The notes: generated from the letters alone by a model not told the origin. Counted from the stretch's first letter, positions 23,690-32,842 are shown. The stretch is DNA of 64,000 bases from Pseudomonas leptonychotis (GCF_004920405.1 NZ_RFLV01000001.1:434001-498000); one strand, 5' to 3'. A program made the numbers and translations.

Positions 23690-23839
23690 CCGCAGTTTAA
23701 CGCCAGACCACCCGCCAACTAAACCACCAATACTGCCAACAGCATCCCAGCCAGCGCTGCTCGATAGCTTTCATGGACATATGACGCAGCACCCCACAAT
23801 CGAATAGCCTTGAGCAGCCCAAGCACAACGGAAGCCCCC

Positions 23840-25039
23840 ATGAGCACAATCAACAAACCTCTCGCAGGCCTGAAAGTCATCGAACTCGGCACCCTGATCG
23901 CCGGCCCTTTTGCCGCACGTATCTGCGCCGAATTTGGTGCGGAGGTGATCAAGGTAGAATCGCCGGATGGTGGCGATCCGCTGCGCAAGTGGCGCAAGCT
24001 TTATGAAGGAACGTCGCTGTGGTGGTTTGTGCAGGCGCGCAATAAACAATCAATCACCCTCAACCTTAAGCATGAGGCCGGGCTGGAGGTGCTGAAAAAG
24101 CTGCTCAGCGAGGCCGACATCCTCATCGAGAACTTCCGCCCCGGCGTGCTGGAGAAACTCGGTCTGGGCTGGGAGGTATTGCACGCACTAAATCCCAAGC
24201 TGGTAATGGTGCGCCTCTCCGGTTTTGGCCAGAGCGGGCCGATGAAAGACCAGCCAGGTTTCGGCGCCGTCGGCGAATCCATGGGCGGGCTGCGCTATAT
24301 CACCGGCTTCGAAGATCGCCCACCGGTGCGCACTGGTATCTCGATTGGAGACTCAATTGCGGCGTTGTGGGGCGTGATCGGCGCACTGATGGCGCTGCGG
24401 CATCGCGAGGTCAACGGCGGTAGCGGCCAGGTGGTCGACGTAGCTCTGTACGAGGCGATCTTCGCGATGATGGAATCCATGATTCCAGAGTTCGACGTGT
24501 TTGGCTTTATTCGCGAGCGCAGCGGCAACATCATGCCGGGCATCACGCCCTCCTCCATCCATACCAGCAGCGACGGCAAGCACATCCAGATTGGCGCCAA
24601 CGGCGATGCCATTTTCAAGCGCTTTATGCAGGCTATCGGCCGTGACGATCTCGCCGAGGCGGCAGACCTGGCCAGCAATGATGGTCGCGACGCGCGACGT
24701 GATGAACTCTACGGGGTGATCGATCGCTGGGTGGGCTCACTGCCGCTTGAACAGGTACTGGCCACGCTGAACCAGGCCGAGGTGCCGGCAAGCCGTATTT
24801 TCAGCGCTGAGGATATGTTTAACGACCCGCAGTACCTGGCACGCGAGATGTTCCTCAGCGCTAAGCTGCCAGACGGCAAGCCGTTCAAGATGCCAGGCAT
24901 CGTGCCCAAACTGAGCGACACCCCAGGCGGCATCGAGTGGGTGGGGCCCGAACTGGGTGAGCACAATGACCCGATATTGAGCCGACTGGGTTATAGCCTC
25001 GAACAGATCAAAGCTCTGCGCAGTGCAGGCGCCATCTAG
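23840..25039 (+). CDS. CaiB/BaiF (class III) CoA transferase
   Basis: Moves coenzyme A between carboxylic acids through an aspartyl-CoA intermediate; substrate unknown. 399 residues, normal for the family. N-terminal signature LAGLKVIELGTLIAGPFAAR and FGAEVIKVESPDGGDPLR (about 7-52); KQSITLNLKHEAG; the catalytic Asp lies in GISIGDSIAALWG (about residue 170). C-terminal part includes EVPASRIFSAEDMFNDPQ, typical of the fold. ATG 23840 starts the family-like sequence; ten upstream codons are poorly supported. It is a single gene with no adjacent acyl-CoA dehydrogenase or regulator, so the pathway cannot be inferred. Confidence 0.92.
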   Translation: MSTINKPLAGLKVIELGTLIAGPFAARICAEFGAEVIKVESPDGGDPLRKWRKLYEGTSLWWFVQARNKQSITLNLKHEAGLEVLKKLLSEADILIENFRPGVLEKLGLGWEVLHALNPKLVMVRLSGFGQSGPMKDQPGFGAVGESMGGLRYITGFEDRPPVRTGISIGDSIAALWGVIGALMALRHREVNGGSGQVVDVALYEAIFAMMESMIPEFDVFGFIRERSGNIMPGITPSSIHTSSDGKHIQIGANGDAIFKRFMQAIGRDDLAEAADLASNDGRDARRDELYGVIDRWVGSLPLEQVLATLNQAEVPASRIFSAEDMFNDPQYLAREMFLSAKLPDGKPFKMPGIVPKLSDTPGGIEWVGPELGEHNDPILSRLGYSLEQIKALRSAGAI

Positions 25040-25093
25040 CCAATCACTCCGATAACACCCACCAAGCGTACATGCAGGGGCAACCAGGGTTAG

Positions 25094-25828
25094 CTAGAGG
25101 CGAACAGCGTACTTGGCATAAATTCTGTCCATAACGCCTCGCCGCTTGAGCTCTAGGATTGCCGCATCTAGCTTATCCAACCAGACTTCATGGCGCGGAT
25201 GCACCCGCATACTCACATCAAAAGAGCTCATCACATCGCCAATTTCGAGGAGGCTGTACTCGGGGTTCTTGGCCTGGCTGTATTGAGCTATGGCCTTATT
25301 GACCACAATTTGCTCGAAGCGCGACTTCGCCAGCATCTCTAGCAATTGCGCTTCATTCAATCCATTGCGCCGATCAATCTGCCCCGCCTCAATTAACGGC
25401 CGGAGGTCAGGGTACGCATAACCGCGCACCAGCCCCACCGACTTTCCACGTAAATCCTCTGGCCGAGACACTGGAAAAGCCTTGCCCGGCGCAAACACCA
25501 TGACATCAACAACCTTGCCAAACGGCACCGAGAATACGCCCGGCGTCGCCTGGCCATGCACCCACCCAGGGTAAACACCTGGCTCTATATCAAGCTGCCC
25601 ACCATTAAACAGCAGACCGATGCGTGGATAGGGGTAGTACTGCACGCTGAAGGTATCCCCCATCAGCACACCCAGCTCATCAAATATGTCCTGATAGATA
25701 CCCGTTTTACCCTGCTCAATCATCATCGGCGGATAGTTATAGAAGCCAACCTCGAAGGTAGCGGCATTGGCGCTCACTGAGGAACAGGCAGAACACAGTA
25801 GAAAAACCGACTTAATTAACCACTTCAC
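25094..25828 (-). CDS. Periplasmic solute-binding protein, family 3 (amino-acid type)
   Basis: 244 residues starting at GTG. Signal peptide (about 1-22, ending VSANAA), then a bacterial family-3 solute-binding domain: VGFYNYPPMMIEQGKTGIYQD, FNGGQLDIEPGVYPGW, RGKSVGLVRGYAYPDL and the terminal KRRGVMDRIYAKYAV. It is a stand-alone gene with no permease or ATPase nearby, as is common for Pseudomonas proteins of this group, some of which feed chemoreceptors or other signalling. The usual ligand-binding Arg and Asp positions are not clearly conserved, so the ligand is not predicted. Confidence 0.82.
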   Translation of the reverse strand: MKWLIKSVFLLCSACSSVSANAATFEVGFYNYPPMMIEQGKTGIYQDIFDELGVLMGDTFSVQYYPYPRIGLLFNGGQLDIEPGVYPGWVHGQATPGVFSVPFGKVVDVMVFAPGKAFPVSRPEDLRGKSVGLVRGYAYPDLRPLIEAGQIDRRNGLNEAQLLEMLAKSRFEQIVVNKAIAQYSQAKNPEYSLLEIGDVMSSFDVSMRVHPRHEVWLDKLDAAILELKRRGVMDRIYAKYAVRL

Positions 25829-25867
25829 ACTGTCACCCTAATGCCCTCACTGCGTTACAGGCTACCG

Positions 25868-26128
25868 CTAGAACTTACCAAACAGCCAAGCCACTACAAC
25901 CCCCAACACAAACAACCCCAGCAACCAGAAAAACACTCCATGGCCGCCAGGCTGCACCACCGCGCCGTCGACTACCTGGCGCTCAAGCGGGCAGTTATCC
26001 ACGGCGTCCTTGGCCTCTTTCAACCCGACGCCCCTTAACTCACGCAACAACTTTACCGCTTCGATTTTCTGTTCACGCTGCAACGCTGCCACCACCTGCG
26101 GCGGTAAGTCTTGATTGAGTTCAGCCAT
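25868..26128 (-). CDS. Ribosomal L7/L12 C-domain-like protein with C-terminal membrane helix
   Basis: 86 residues. N-terminal half (about 5-45; QVVAALQREQKIEAVKLLRE, GVGLKEAKDAVDN) matches the C-terminal fold of ribosomal protein L7/L12, in which the helix-turn after GLKEAK contacts translation factors. Ends with one membrane helix (about 66-83; FFWLLGLFVLGVVVAWLFG). So it is an L12-like module tethered to the inner membrane, probably cytoplasm-facing. This short architecture is found as hypothetical proteins in pseudomonads; function is unknown. ATG 26128 is preferred over a start 12 bp upstream. Confidence 0.8.
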   Translation of the reverse strand: MAELNQDLPPQVVAALQREQKIEAVKLLRELRGVGLKEAKDAVDNCPLERQVVDGAVVQPGGHGVFFWLLGLFVLGVVVAWLFGKF

Positions 26129-26169
26129 CACACACTCCACACAGGCAATCTATCCAGAGCATAGCCGTA

Positions 26170-26203
26170 AAAAAAGCCGGCCCCTTGCGGGCACCGGCTT
26201 TAT
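26170..26203 (-). terminator. Rho-independent terminator after thrC
   Basis: On the minus strand, AGCCGGTGCCC, a GCAA loop, GGGGCCGGCT and then TTTTTT. About 20 bp after the thrC stop. Confidence 0.9.
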
Positions 26204-26218
26204 CGACAAACGCCAGGG

Positions 26219-27628
26219 TTACAACGGCTTACCACGATTGCCGTGTGCGGCCACGAAGTTCTGGACGGCTTTCAGGTCATTGGCCAATACCGTGCAGCGC
26301 TCTTCGCGCTCAAACAGATCGGCCAGGTGCGGCGGCAATGCAGGCGCCCGACCGACACCCGCCTTCTCCACGGCCTCTGGGAACTTAACCGGATGCGCGG
26401 TACCGAGAATCACCATCGGTGTACTCAGGTTGCGGCGGCACTCACGCGCAGCACGCACACCAATCGCGGTGTGCGGATCGAGCAGCTCACCACACTCGGC
26501 ATACACCTGGGCGATGGTCGCGCAGGTATCAGCATCGTTCACAGCCAACGAATCGAACAGCTTGCGCGCTTCGGTCCAGCGGTCCTGATCGACGCTAAAA
26601 CCGCCACCCTGCTTAAAGTTGGCCATCAACTGACCAATAGCAGCGCCATTGCGACCGTGCAGATCGAACAGCAGGCGCTCGAAGTTCGACGAAACCATGA
26701 TATCCATGGACGGCGACAGGGTTGGGTGCAGCTCGCCCTTCACGTACTGGTTGCCACTCATAAAGCGGTGCAGGATGTCGTTGCGGTTGGTGGCGACGAT
26801 CAGCTGGCTGATCGGCAGACCCATATTGCGCGCCAGGTAGCCGGCGAAGATGTCGCCGAAGTTACCGGTCGGCACCGAGAACGCGATGGAACGCGCCGGG
26901 CCGCCCAGCTGCAGGGCTGCATGGAAGTAGTAAACGATCTGGGCCATGATCCGCGCCCAGTTGATCGAGTTGACCGCCACCAAACGGGTGCCCTTGAGGA
27001 AGTCCTGATCAGCGAAGCTGTCCTTGACCATCTCCTGGCAATCATCGAAGTTACCTTCGATGGCGATGTTATGGATGTTGTCGCCGAAGATGGTGGTCAT
27101 CTGCCGACGCTGCACCTCAGACACGCGGTTGTGCGGGTGCATGATGAAAATATCGACGTTATCGCAAGCCTTGCAGCCTTCGATCGCCGCCGAGCCGGTA
27201 TCACCGGAAGTGGCACCCATGATCACCACACGCTCGTTCCGCTTGGCCAGCACGTAGTCGAGCAGGCGGCCGAGCAGTTGCAGGGCGAAGTCTTTGAAGG
27301 CCAGGGTCGGACCGTGGAACAGCTCCAGCACCCACTCGTTGCCATTGAGCTGACGCAGCGGGGCTACTGCGTTATGGGCAAAAACGCCGTAGGTTTCTTC
27401 GAGAATTTTCTTGAAATCCGCATCCGGGATGCTGCCAGTGACAAACGGGCGCATCACGCGAAAGGCCAGCTCGTGGTACGGCAGGCCCGCCCACGAAGCA
27501 ATTTCTTCCTGGGTAAAACGCGGCAGGTTTTCCGGCACATACAGACCGCCATCACTGGCCAGGCCGGCGAGCAGCACGTCTTCGAAATTCAGGGCCGGTG
27601 CCTGGCCACGTGTACTGATATAGCGCAT
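26219..27628 (-). CDS. thrC: Threonine synthase
   Basis: Pyridoxal-phosphate enzyme converting O-phosphohomoserine to threonine. 469 residues, the length of the gammaproteobacterial class. The N-terminal motif MRYISTRGQAPALNFEDVLL, the PLP lysine in HGPTLAFKDFALQ (about residue 109), GATSGDTGSAAIEG for phosphate binding and the central VPTGNFGDIFAGY are all present. ATG 27628 is chosen as the family start; seven upstream codons add nothing. It follows hom by 72 bp on the same strand, giving a hom-thrC unit without thrB, whose product homoserine kinase is encoded elsewhere in Pseudomonas. Confidence 0.97.
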   Translation of the reverse strand: MRYISTRGQAPALNFEDVLLAGLASDGGLYVPENLPRFTQEEIASWAGLPYHELAFRVMRPFVTGSIPDADFKKILEETYGVFAHNAVAPLRQLNGNEWVLELFHGPTLAFKDFALQLLGRLLDYVLAKRNERVVIMGATSGDTGSAAIEGCKACDNVDIFIMHPHNRVSEVQRRQMTTIFGDNIHNIAIEGNFDDCQEMVKDSFADQDFLKGTRLVAVNSINWARIMAQIVYYFHAALQLGGPARSIAFSVPTGNFGDIFAGYLARNMGLPISQLIVATNRNDILHRFMSGNQYVKGELHPTLSPSMDIMVSSNFERLLFDLHGRNGAAIGQLMANFKQGGGFSVDQDRWTEARKLFDSLAVNDADTCATIAQVYAECGELLDPHTAIGVRAARECRRNLSTPMVILGTAHPVKFPEAVEKAGVGRAPALPPHLADLFEREERCTVLANDLKAVQNFVAAHGNRGKPL

Positions 27629-27700
27629 AGGGGCAAACCTTCGATTCAATCTTCAAGCGTCAAGCCGCAGCTGCCTGCTGCACCTGCGGCCGGCGACGGA

Positions 27701-29005
27701 TTAGTTCAACTGCTCGACGCGGATACGCACAACGCTGCCGACCACATCAGTCAGCGCTTCGAGGGCGCTGATCGCCTCATTGATCTGTGCTTCAACCACA
27801 CGATGAGTGACCAGGATCATTGGCACCAGGCCGTCCTGCTCCTCGACTTCCTTCTGCATGATCGACTCGATATTAATCCCGCGGGCCGACAAAATACTCG
27901 CCACCTGGGCCAATACGCCCGGATGATCCTTGGCTTGGATACGCAGGTAATAAGCGCTCTCACAGGCCTCGATCGGCAAAATCGGGTGATCGGACAGCGA
28001 ATCCGGCTGGAAGGCCAAATGCGGCACGCGGTTGGTCGGGTCGGCTGTCAGCGCACGCACCACATCAACCAGATCAGCAATCACCGAGGACGCGGTCGGC
28101 TCCATGCCAGCGCCAGCGCCGTAGAACAGCGTGCTACCGGCGGCGTCGCCGTTGACCATCACGGCATTCATCACACCGTTGACGTTGGCGATCAAGCGAT
28201 CCGCCGGGATCAGTGTCGGGTGTACGCGCAGCTCGATGCCGGCGTCCGTACGACGCGCCACACCGAGGTGCTTGATGCGATAGCCCAGCGCCTCGGCGTA
28301 GTTCACGTCAGCGGTGGTCAGTTTGGTGATGCCTTCGGTGTAGGCCTTGTCGAACTGCAGCGGAATGCCAAAGGCGATAGACGCCAGAATGGTCAGCTTG
28401 TGCGCGGCATCGATGCCTTCGACGTCAAAAGTCGGGTCGGCTTCGGCATAACCCAGCGCCTGCGCCTCAGCCAACACGTCGTCGAAGGTGCGACCCTTCT
28501 CGCGCATTTCGCTGAGGATAAAGTTACCGGTGCCGTTGATGATGCCAGCCAACCAGTTGATACGGTTGGCAGCCAGACCTTCGCGAATCGCCTTGATCAC
28601 CGGGATGCCACCGGCAACAGCGGCTTCGAAGGCGACGATCACGCCCTTCTCGCGGGCCTTGGCGAAAATTTCATTGCCGTGCACAGCGATCAGCGCCTTG
28701 TTCGCGGTAACCACGTGCTTGCCGTTGTCGATGGCCTTGAGCACCAGCTCCTTGGCCAGGGTGTAGCCACCGATCAGCTCGATAACGATATCGATCTCGG
28801 GGTTGTTCACCAGCTCAAACACATCGCTGGTCATGCTAATACCGGTGGTATCGTACTGCGGCTTGGGCGAGCGAATGGCGATCTGGGCAATCTCAATGCC
28901 GCGACCGGCGCGACGCGTGATTTCCTCAGCGTTACGCTTAAGTACATTCAACGTACCGCCACCGACAGTACCCAACCCACAGATGCCTACTTTAACCGGC
29001 TTCAC
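27701..29005 (-). CDS. hom: Homoserine dehydrogenase
   Basis: Reduces aspartate semialdehyde to homoserine with NAD(P)H, at the branch to threonine and methionine. 434 residues: Rossmann domain with GLGTVGGGTLNVL, catalytic domain (GIINGTGNFILSEM, EADPTFDVEGIDAAHKL), and a C-terminal ACT domain (about 350-430; YYLRIQAKDHPGVLAQVASIL), the site of threonine feedback. Start is GTG 29005 (KPVKVGICGLG) with GGGGAG upstream. Monofunctional, not fused to aspartokinase. Transcribed with thrC, downstream of dsbC but separated from it by two terminator-like hairpins. Confidence 0.97.
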   Translation of the reverse strand: MKPVKVGICGLGTVGGGTLNVLKRNAEEITRRAGRGIEIAQIAIRSPKPQYDTTGISMTSDVFELVNNPEIDIVIELIGGYTLAKELVLKAIDNGKHVVTANKALIAVHGNEIFAKAREKGVIVAFEAAVAGGIPVIKAIREGLAANRINWLAGIINGTGNFILSEMREKGRTFDDVLAEAQALGYAEADPTFDVEGIDAAHKLTILASIAFGIPLQFDKAYTEGITKLTTADVNYAEALGYRIKHLGVARRTDAGIELRVHPTLIPADRLIANVNGVMNAVMVNGDAAGSTLFYGAGAGMEPTASSVIADLVDVVRALTADPTNRVPHLAFQPDSLSDHPILPIEACESAYYLRIQAKDHPGVLAQVASILSARGINIESIMQKEVEEQDGLVPMILVTHRVVEAQINEAISALEALTDVVGSVVRIRVEQLN

Positions 29006-29033
29006 ACTGAACTCCCCATCTGCACTGCGTAAA

Positions 29034-29057
29034 ACGGCCGGAGCAAGCCCCGGCCGT
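29034..29057 (-). terminator. Hairpin before hom, probable terminator
   Basis: Perfect 8-bp stem ACGGCCGG/CCGGCCGT with an 8-base loop; on the minus strand it is followed by TTTTA. Second of two tandem hairpins after dsbC. Confidence 0.65.
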
Positions 29058-29065
29058 AGAAAAAG

Positions 29066-29087
29066 AGCCGCACCATACGAAGCGGCT
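29066..29087 (-). terminator. Rho-independent terminator after dsbC
   Basis: Minus strand: AGCCGC, 10-base loop, GCGGCT, then CTTTTTC. First of two tandem hairpins in the 113-bp gap between dsbC and hom. Confidence 0.75.
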
Positions 29088-29118
29088 GTTTATTAGTCAA
29101 TCAGGCGCACGCCTTAGA

Positions 29119-29844
29119 CTACTTGGACTCCAGGGCGATTTTCGCCAGCTGCGGCGCGGGCTGATAGCCCGGAATGATCTTACCGTTGGCCAACACGATG
29201 GCGGGCGTGCCGCTGACACCGATCATCTGCCCCAAGGCAAACTGCTTGGCAACTGGGCTGTCGCACTGCGCATCAGCCACACTCTGGCGGCTTTTCGCGC
29301 GGTTCATGGCATCTTGCTGATCCTTCGCGCACCAGACATTGGACAGTTCTTTGGCCGCTTCGCTTTCCAGCCCCTGACGCGGGAAGGCTAGGTAACGCAC
29401 CTCGACACCCAAGCGGTTCAGCTCAGGCACTTCGCTGTGCAGTTTCTGGCAATAGCCGCAATCAGTGTCGGTAAATACGGTGATATGGGTTTTCGGCTGC
29501 TTGGGCGCAAACACCACCATCTCTGAGGCAGGGATGGCATCCAGAAGCTTGACCACACCACGGCTTTCGGCGGCTTCAGTGAGGTTCACGGGCTTGCCAT
29601 TCTTGACCTGAAACAGATAGCCCTGCAGCAGAAATTGGCCGTCAGCACTGGTGTACAGCTGCCGACCACCGGCCAGCTCAACCTGATAAACGCCTGGCAT
29701 TGGGCTTTCGGCAATAGCCTCAACCGCCATGGTAGGGTCAATAGCCTTGAGGGTATTTCGAATAGCCTGATCGGCATCCGCGGCAACACTCATGGTGCTG
29801 ACCAGACCCAGGGCCAACGCGACAGCAATGCGGTTAAAACGCAT
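29119..29844 (-). CDS. dsbC: Periplasmic disulfide isomerase DsbC
   Basis: Corrects wrong disulfides in exported proteins; kept reduced by DsbD. 241 residues: signal peptide (1-21, MSVAA), N-terminal dimerisation domain (about 25-85), linker helix, and a thioredoxin-fold domain with the active site DTDCGYCQKLH (Cys about 120 and 123) and the cis-Pro region SGTPAIVLANG. A second Cys pair (VWCAKD, DAQCDS) matches the structural disulfide of the family. Lies 93 bp after xerD on the same strand, an order common in Pseudomonas. Confidence 0.95.
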   Translation of the reverse strand: MRFNRIAVALALGLVSTMSVAADADQAIRNTLKAIDPTMAVEAIAESPMPGVYQVELAGGRQLYTSADGQFLLQGYLFQVKNGKPVNLTEAAESRGVVKLLDAIPASEMVVFAPKQPKTHITVFTDTDCGYCQKLHSEVPELNRLGVEVRYLAFPRQGLESEAAKELSNVWCAKDQQDAMNRAKSRQSVADAQCDSPVAKQFALGQMIGVSGTPAIVLANGKIIPGYQPAPQLAKIALESK

Positions 29845-29937
29845 ACAAACTCCTAGCCAAAGACGATCTTATGAGACATCGGCGCAGCCTATCATAGAAG
29901 CCCGCACAGACCGACCACGGCAGGCCAGACGGCGTCC

Positions 29938-30834
29938 TCAGCCACGCGGATGGTGCTGCGCATGCAGTTCTTGCAAGCGTGCACGGGCAATGTGGGTATA
30001 AATCTGCGTAGTGGAAAGGTTGCTGTGCCCCAGCAGCATCTGCACCACCCGCAAATCCGCGCCGTGATTAAGTAAATGCGTAGCAAAGGCATGCCGCAAG
30101 GTATGCGGCGACAAACTCTTGGCAATCCCCGCCACCCGAGCCTGATGCTTGATGCGGTACCAGAAGGCCTGTCGACTCATCTGCTCGCCTCGCATACTGG
30201 GGAACAGCACATCACTGGGCTTTCCATCCAACAAAAAGGGGCGTGCCTCCTTGCTGTAACGCTCGATCCAGGCAATCGCCTCCTCGCCCAGCGGCACCAA
30301 GCGTTCTTTGCTGCCTTTACCAAAAACCCGCAGGACACCCTGACGTAGATTGACCTGCTCAAGGGTCAAGCCGATCAACTCACTGACGCGCAAACCACAG
30401 GCGTATAACACCTCAAGCATGGCGCGATCACGCAGACCAATGGGATCGTCCAACTCCGGTGCGGCCAGCAAGGCTTCTACATCCGCCTCGGACAGCGACT
30501 TGGGCAGCGGCCGACCCAGCTGTGGCATATCCACCTGCAAGGTCGGATCATGGCTGATCAACTGCTCGCGCAAGAGAAACCGATAGAAGCCACGCAGCCC
30601 CGACAACAACCTCGCGGTAGAGCGCGCCTTGTAGCCATCATTCAGGCGCCAGGCCAGGTGATCCAGGATCAACTCCCGCCCGGCGTCAGCCAACTGCACA
30701 TCGCGCGCCAGCAACCAACCATTAAACAGCGCCAAATCACTGCGATAGGCCGCACGCGTGTGCGCCGAAAGCCCCTTCTCCAACCACAGGGCTTCAACAA
30801 AACGATCAATCAAAGGGTGGTCGATGGCGGGCAT
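29938..30834 (-). CDS. xerD: Tyrosine recombinase XerD
   Basis: Acts with XerC at the dif site to resolve chromosome dimers, under FtsK control. 298 residues: N-terminal SAM-like core-binding domain (about 5-90) and catalytic domain with the conserved Arg in YACGLRVSELIGL (about 150), Lys region VFGKGSKERLVPLG, His-x-x-Arg in SPHTLRHAFATHLL (about 245), LGHSNLSTTQIYTH with the final His and nucleophile Tyr (about 279). Assignment to XerD rather than XerC is by sequence details (SPHTLRHAFATHLLNHGADL) and by the dsbC neighbour. Confidence 0.95.
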   Translation of the reverse strand: MPAIDHPLIDRFVEALWLEKGLSAHTRAAYRSDLALFNGWLLARDVQLADAGRELILDHLAWRLNDGYKARSTARLLSGLRGFYRFLLREQLISHDPTLQVDMPQLGRPLPKSLSEADVEALLAAPELDDPIGLRDRAMLEVLYACGLRVSELIGLTLEQVNLRQGVLRVFGKGSKERLVPLGEEAIAWIERYSKEARPFLLDGKPSDVLFPSMRGEQMSRQAFWYRIKHQARVAGIAKSLSPHTLRHAFATHLLNHGADLRVVQMLLGHSNLSTTQIYTHIARARLQELHAQHHPRG

Positions 30835-30919
30835 GCGGGACTATGGCGGCAGTTGAAAGCGGGTTAGTCTTTCACACCTTGGCCACGCAGGGCCAGGTAT
30901 CCACTCGCAAGGACCCTTA

Positions 30920-32743
30920 ATGAACGAACAGCACATTCTTCTGGCTTTCGCCGCCATTGGCGCAGCCTCTCTCGCCTGCCAATGGCTGGCCTGGCGCTTA
31001 CGCCTACCGGCCATTCTGTTTCTGCTCATCGCCGGCATTCTCGCCGGCCCGGTGCTGGGCTGGCTTGACCCCCAGGCACTGTTCGGCAACCTGCTATTGC
31101 CAATGGTTTCCATGGCCGTGGCGCTGATCCTGTTTGAGGGCAGCCTTACCCTGCATTTATCTGAATGGCGTGAGATTGGCAGCGTTGTCCGGCGCATGGT
31201 GACGATCGGCGCGCTGGCCACCTGGGCCGTGATTGCGGTCAGCACCCACTATCTGCTGGGCTTTAGCTGGGAGATGGCACTGCTGCTGGGCACCCTGACA
31301 CTGGTTACGGGCCCAACAGTGATCGTACCGATGCTGCGCGTTGTTCGACCGAAAGCCTCCGTCGCCAACATCTTGCGCTGGGAAGGGATCGTGATTGACC
31401 CCATCGGCGCACTACTCGCCGTTGTGGTGTACAGCTTCATTATCACCAGCAGTGAAGGTAATGGCTGGCACAGCGGCATAGGCACCTTCGCCGGCGTCAT
31501 CGCCTGCGGCAGCGTGTTTGGCATCGCAGCCGGCTGGGGCCTGGGGCAGGTGTTAAAGCGCCAGTGGCTGCCTGACTACCTGCATAACCTCGCGGTATTG
31601 GCCACCGTGCTGGGCGCCTTCATTGCCTCCAACGAAGTTATGCACGAGTCCGGCCTGCTCGCCGTCACCCTGATGGGCATGTGGCTGGCCAATATGAAGG
31701 GCGTCGACGTACGCCACATCCTGCACTTCAAAGAGAACCTCAGCGTTCTGCTGATTTCCGGTCTGTTTATCCTGCTGGCCGCGCGGCTCGACCTGAGCGC
31801 CCTGCTCGCCCTAGGCCCTGCGGTACTCGTGCTACTGGTCATCATCCAGTTCGTCGCGCGCCCGCTCAATGTCGCACTGTCCACCTTCGGCTCTAGCCTT
31901 AACTGGCGTGAGCGCGCCCTGCTGGCCTGGATCTCACCGCGCGGTATTGTTGCCGCAGCCGTCTCGGCTATTTTCGCCATTCGCTTGGGTGAACTGGGCT
32001 ATGAAGGCGCTGAACTGCTGGTACCGCTCACCTTTGCGGTGATCATTGGCACTGTGGTTCTACAGAGCGCCACCGCCCGCCCGCTGGCCAAACTATTAAA
32101 AGTGGCGGAACCCGCGCCCAGTGGTTTTCTGATCGTCGGCGCCAACCCGATTGCTCGCGCGCTCGGCACTGCCCTACAAGAGCTCGGCAACCGCGTATTA
32201 CTGTGCGACTCCAGCTGGGAAAATATCAGCACCGCGCGCATGCAGAAACTTCCCACTTACTTCGGCAACCCCACTTCCCAAGATGCCGAAGCACACTTGG
32301 ACCTGGTAGGCCTTGGTCACCTGCTCGCCTTGTCGCCCTCCAGCGAGCTGAATGCGCTGGCCTGCATGCACTTTCGCCATGACTTTGCCGCCAGCCGTCG
32401 CTTCACCCTGCCGAGCGGCACCGAGAGCCGGCGCAGCGATAAACACCGCAGCCGCGATGCAGTGCGTGGCCGCCCCTTGGGCAGCCGTACGCTGAGCTTC
32501 CCACAATTCGCCAGCCGCCTGAGCAAAGGTGCCGAGGTTCGCACCACCACCCTGACCAGCACGTTTGACTGGCAGGCCTACCAGAACCTGCATGGCGACC
32601 GAGCGGTTGTTTTGCTCGCTTGCGACCCAAGCGGCTGGATACACATCGCCACCCAACCCCTTGAGGTGCTGCCTGGCCCAGGCTGGACCCTGGTCGCCTT
32701 AATCGAAGAGGAACAAAGCAGCCCGCAAGTAACAACCCCATAG
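30920..32743 (+). CDS. Cation:proton antiporter (CPA1 type) with C-terminal TrkA-N domain
   Basis: Inner-membrane exchanger of Na+ or K+ for H+. 607 residues: about 12 membrane helices over residues 1-395, with LLIAGILAGPVLGW, the ALILFEGSLTLHL helix and the LGTLTLVTGPTVIVPML and WEGIVIDPIGALLAV stretches, whose Asp lies in the transport core. After it comes a Rossmann TrkA-N/RCK domain (about 400-500; FLIVGANPIARALG) likely to bind a nucleotide and gate transport. AAGGA precedes ATG 30920. It diverges from xerD. The ion cannot be predicted from sequence alone. Confidence 0.92.
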   Translation: MNEQHILLAFAAIGAASLACQWLAWRLRLPAILFLLIAGILAGPVLGWLDPQALFGNLLLPMVSMAVALILFEGSLTLHLSEWREIGSVVRRMVTIGALATWAVIAVSTHYLLGFSWEMALLLGTLTLVTGPTVIVPMLRVVRPKASVANILRWEGIVIDPIGALLAVVVYSFIITSSEGNGWHSGIGTFAGVIACGSVFGIAAGWGLGQVLKRQWLPDYLHNLAVLATVLGAFIASNEVMHESGLLAVTLMGMWLANMKGVDVRHILHFKENLSVLLISGLFILLAARLDLSALLALGPAVLVLLVIIQFVARPLNVALSTFGSSLNWRERALLAWISPRGIVAAAVSAIFAIRLGELGYEGAELLVPLTFAVIIGTVVLQSATARPLAKLLKVAEPAPSGFLIVGANPIARALGTALQELGNRVLLCDSSWENISTARMQKLPTYFGNPTSQDAEAHLDLVGLGHLLALSPSSELNALACMHFRHDFAASRRFTLPSGTESRRSDKHRSRDAVRGRPLGSRTLSFPQFASRLSKGAEVRTTTLTSTFDWQAYQNLHGDRAVVLLACDPSGWIHIATQPLEVLPGPGWTLVALIEEEQSSPQVTTP

Positions 32744-32754
32744 AAAGAACCTTC

Positions 32755-32790
32755 AGGTCGTCACCCTATCCTTGGATGGGTGACAGACCT
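32755..32790 (+). other. Strong hairpin between antiporter and MshEN gene
   Basis: AGGTC + GTCACCC pairs with GGGTGAC + GACCT, and an inner ATCC/GGAT adds to the stem, giving about 16 pairs with two single-base bulges and a 2-base loop. No T-run follows. It starts 12 bp after the antiporter stop and ends 52 bp before the next ATG; it may end or process the antiporter mRNA or control the next gene. Confidence 0.6.
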
Positions 32791-32842
32791 TAACTTGCGG
32801 CCCATGATTGCATCACGCCACTACAACCAATGGGCCCACACC

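Larger units (their letters stand above)
23502..23839. other. 338-bp divergent intergenic region
   Basis: Lies between the YjfI-like gene (-) and the CoA transferase (+), so it should hold both promoters. It contains a 10-bp direct repeat pair at 23520-23551 and a possible 16-codon reading frame at 23639-23689. It is more AT-rich near the left end than its surroundings. No tRNA, terminator or clear sigma-70, sigma-54 or sigma-28 promoter was recognised with confidence. Confidence 0.6.

Noticed and set aside
23719..23997. Minus-strand open frame with hydrophobic C-terminal part
   Set aside because: It mostly overlaps the CoA transferase 5' end on the opposite strand, has no ribosome site at a sensible ATG, and lacks family features; the hydrophobic end may be chance.
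26243..29032. 929-residue plus-strand open frame opposite thrC and hom
   Set aside because: Antisense to two well-supported core genes; its composition is that of reverse-complement coding sequence and it has no recognisable domain.
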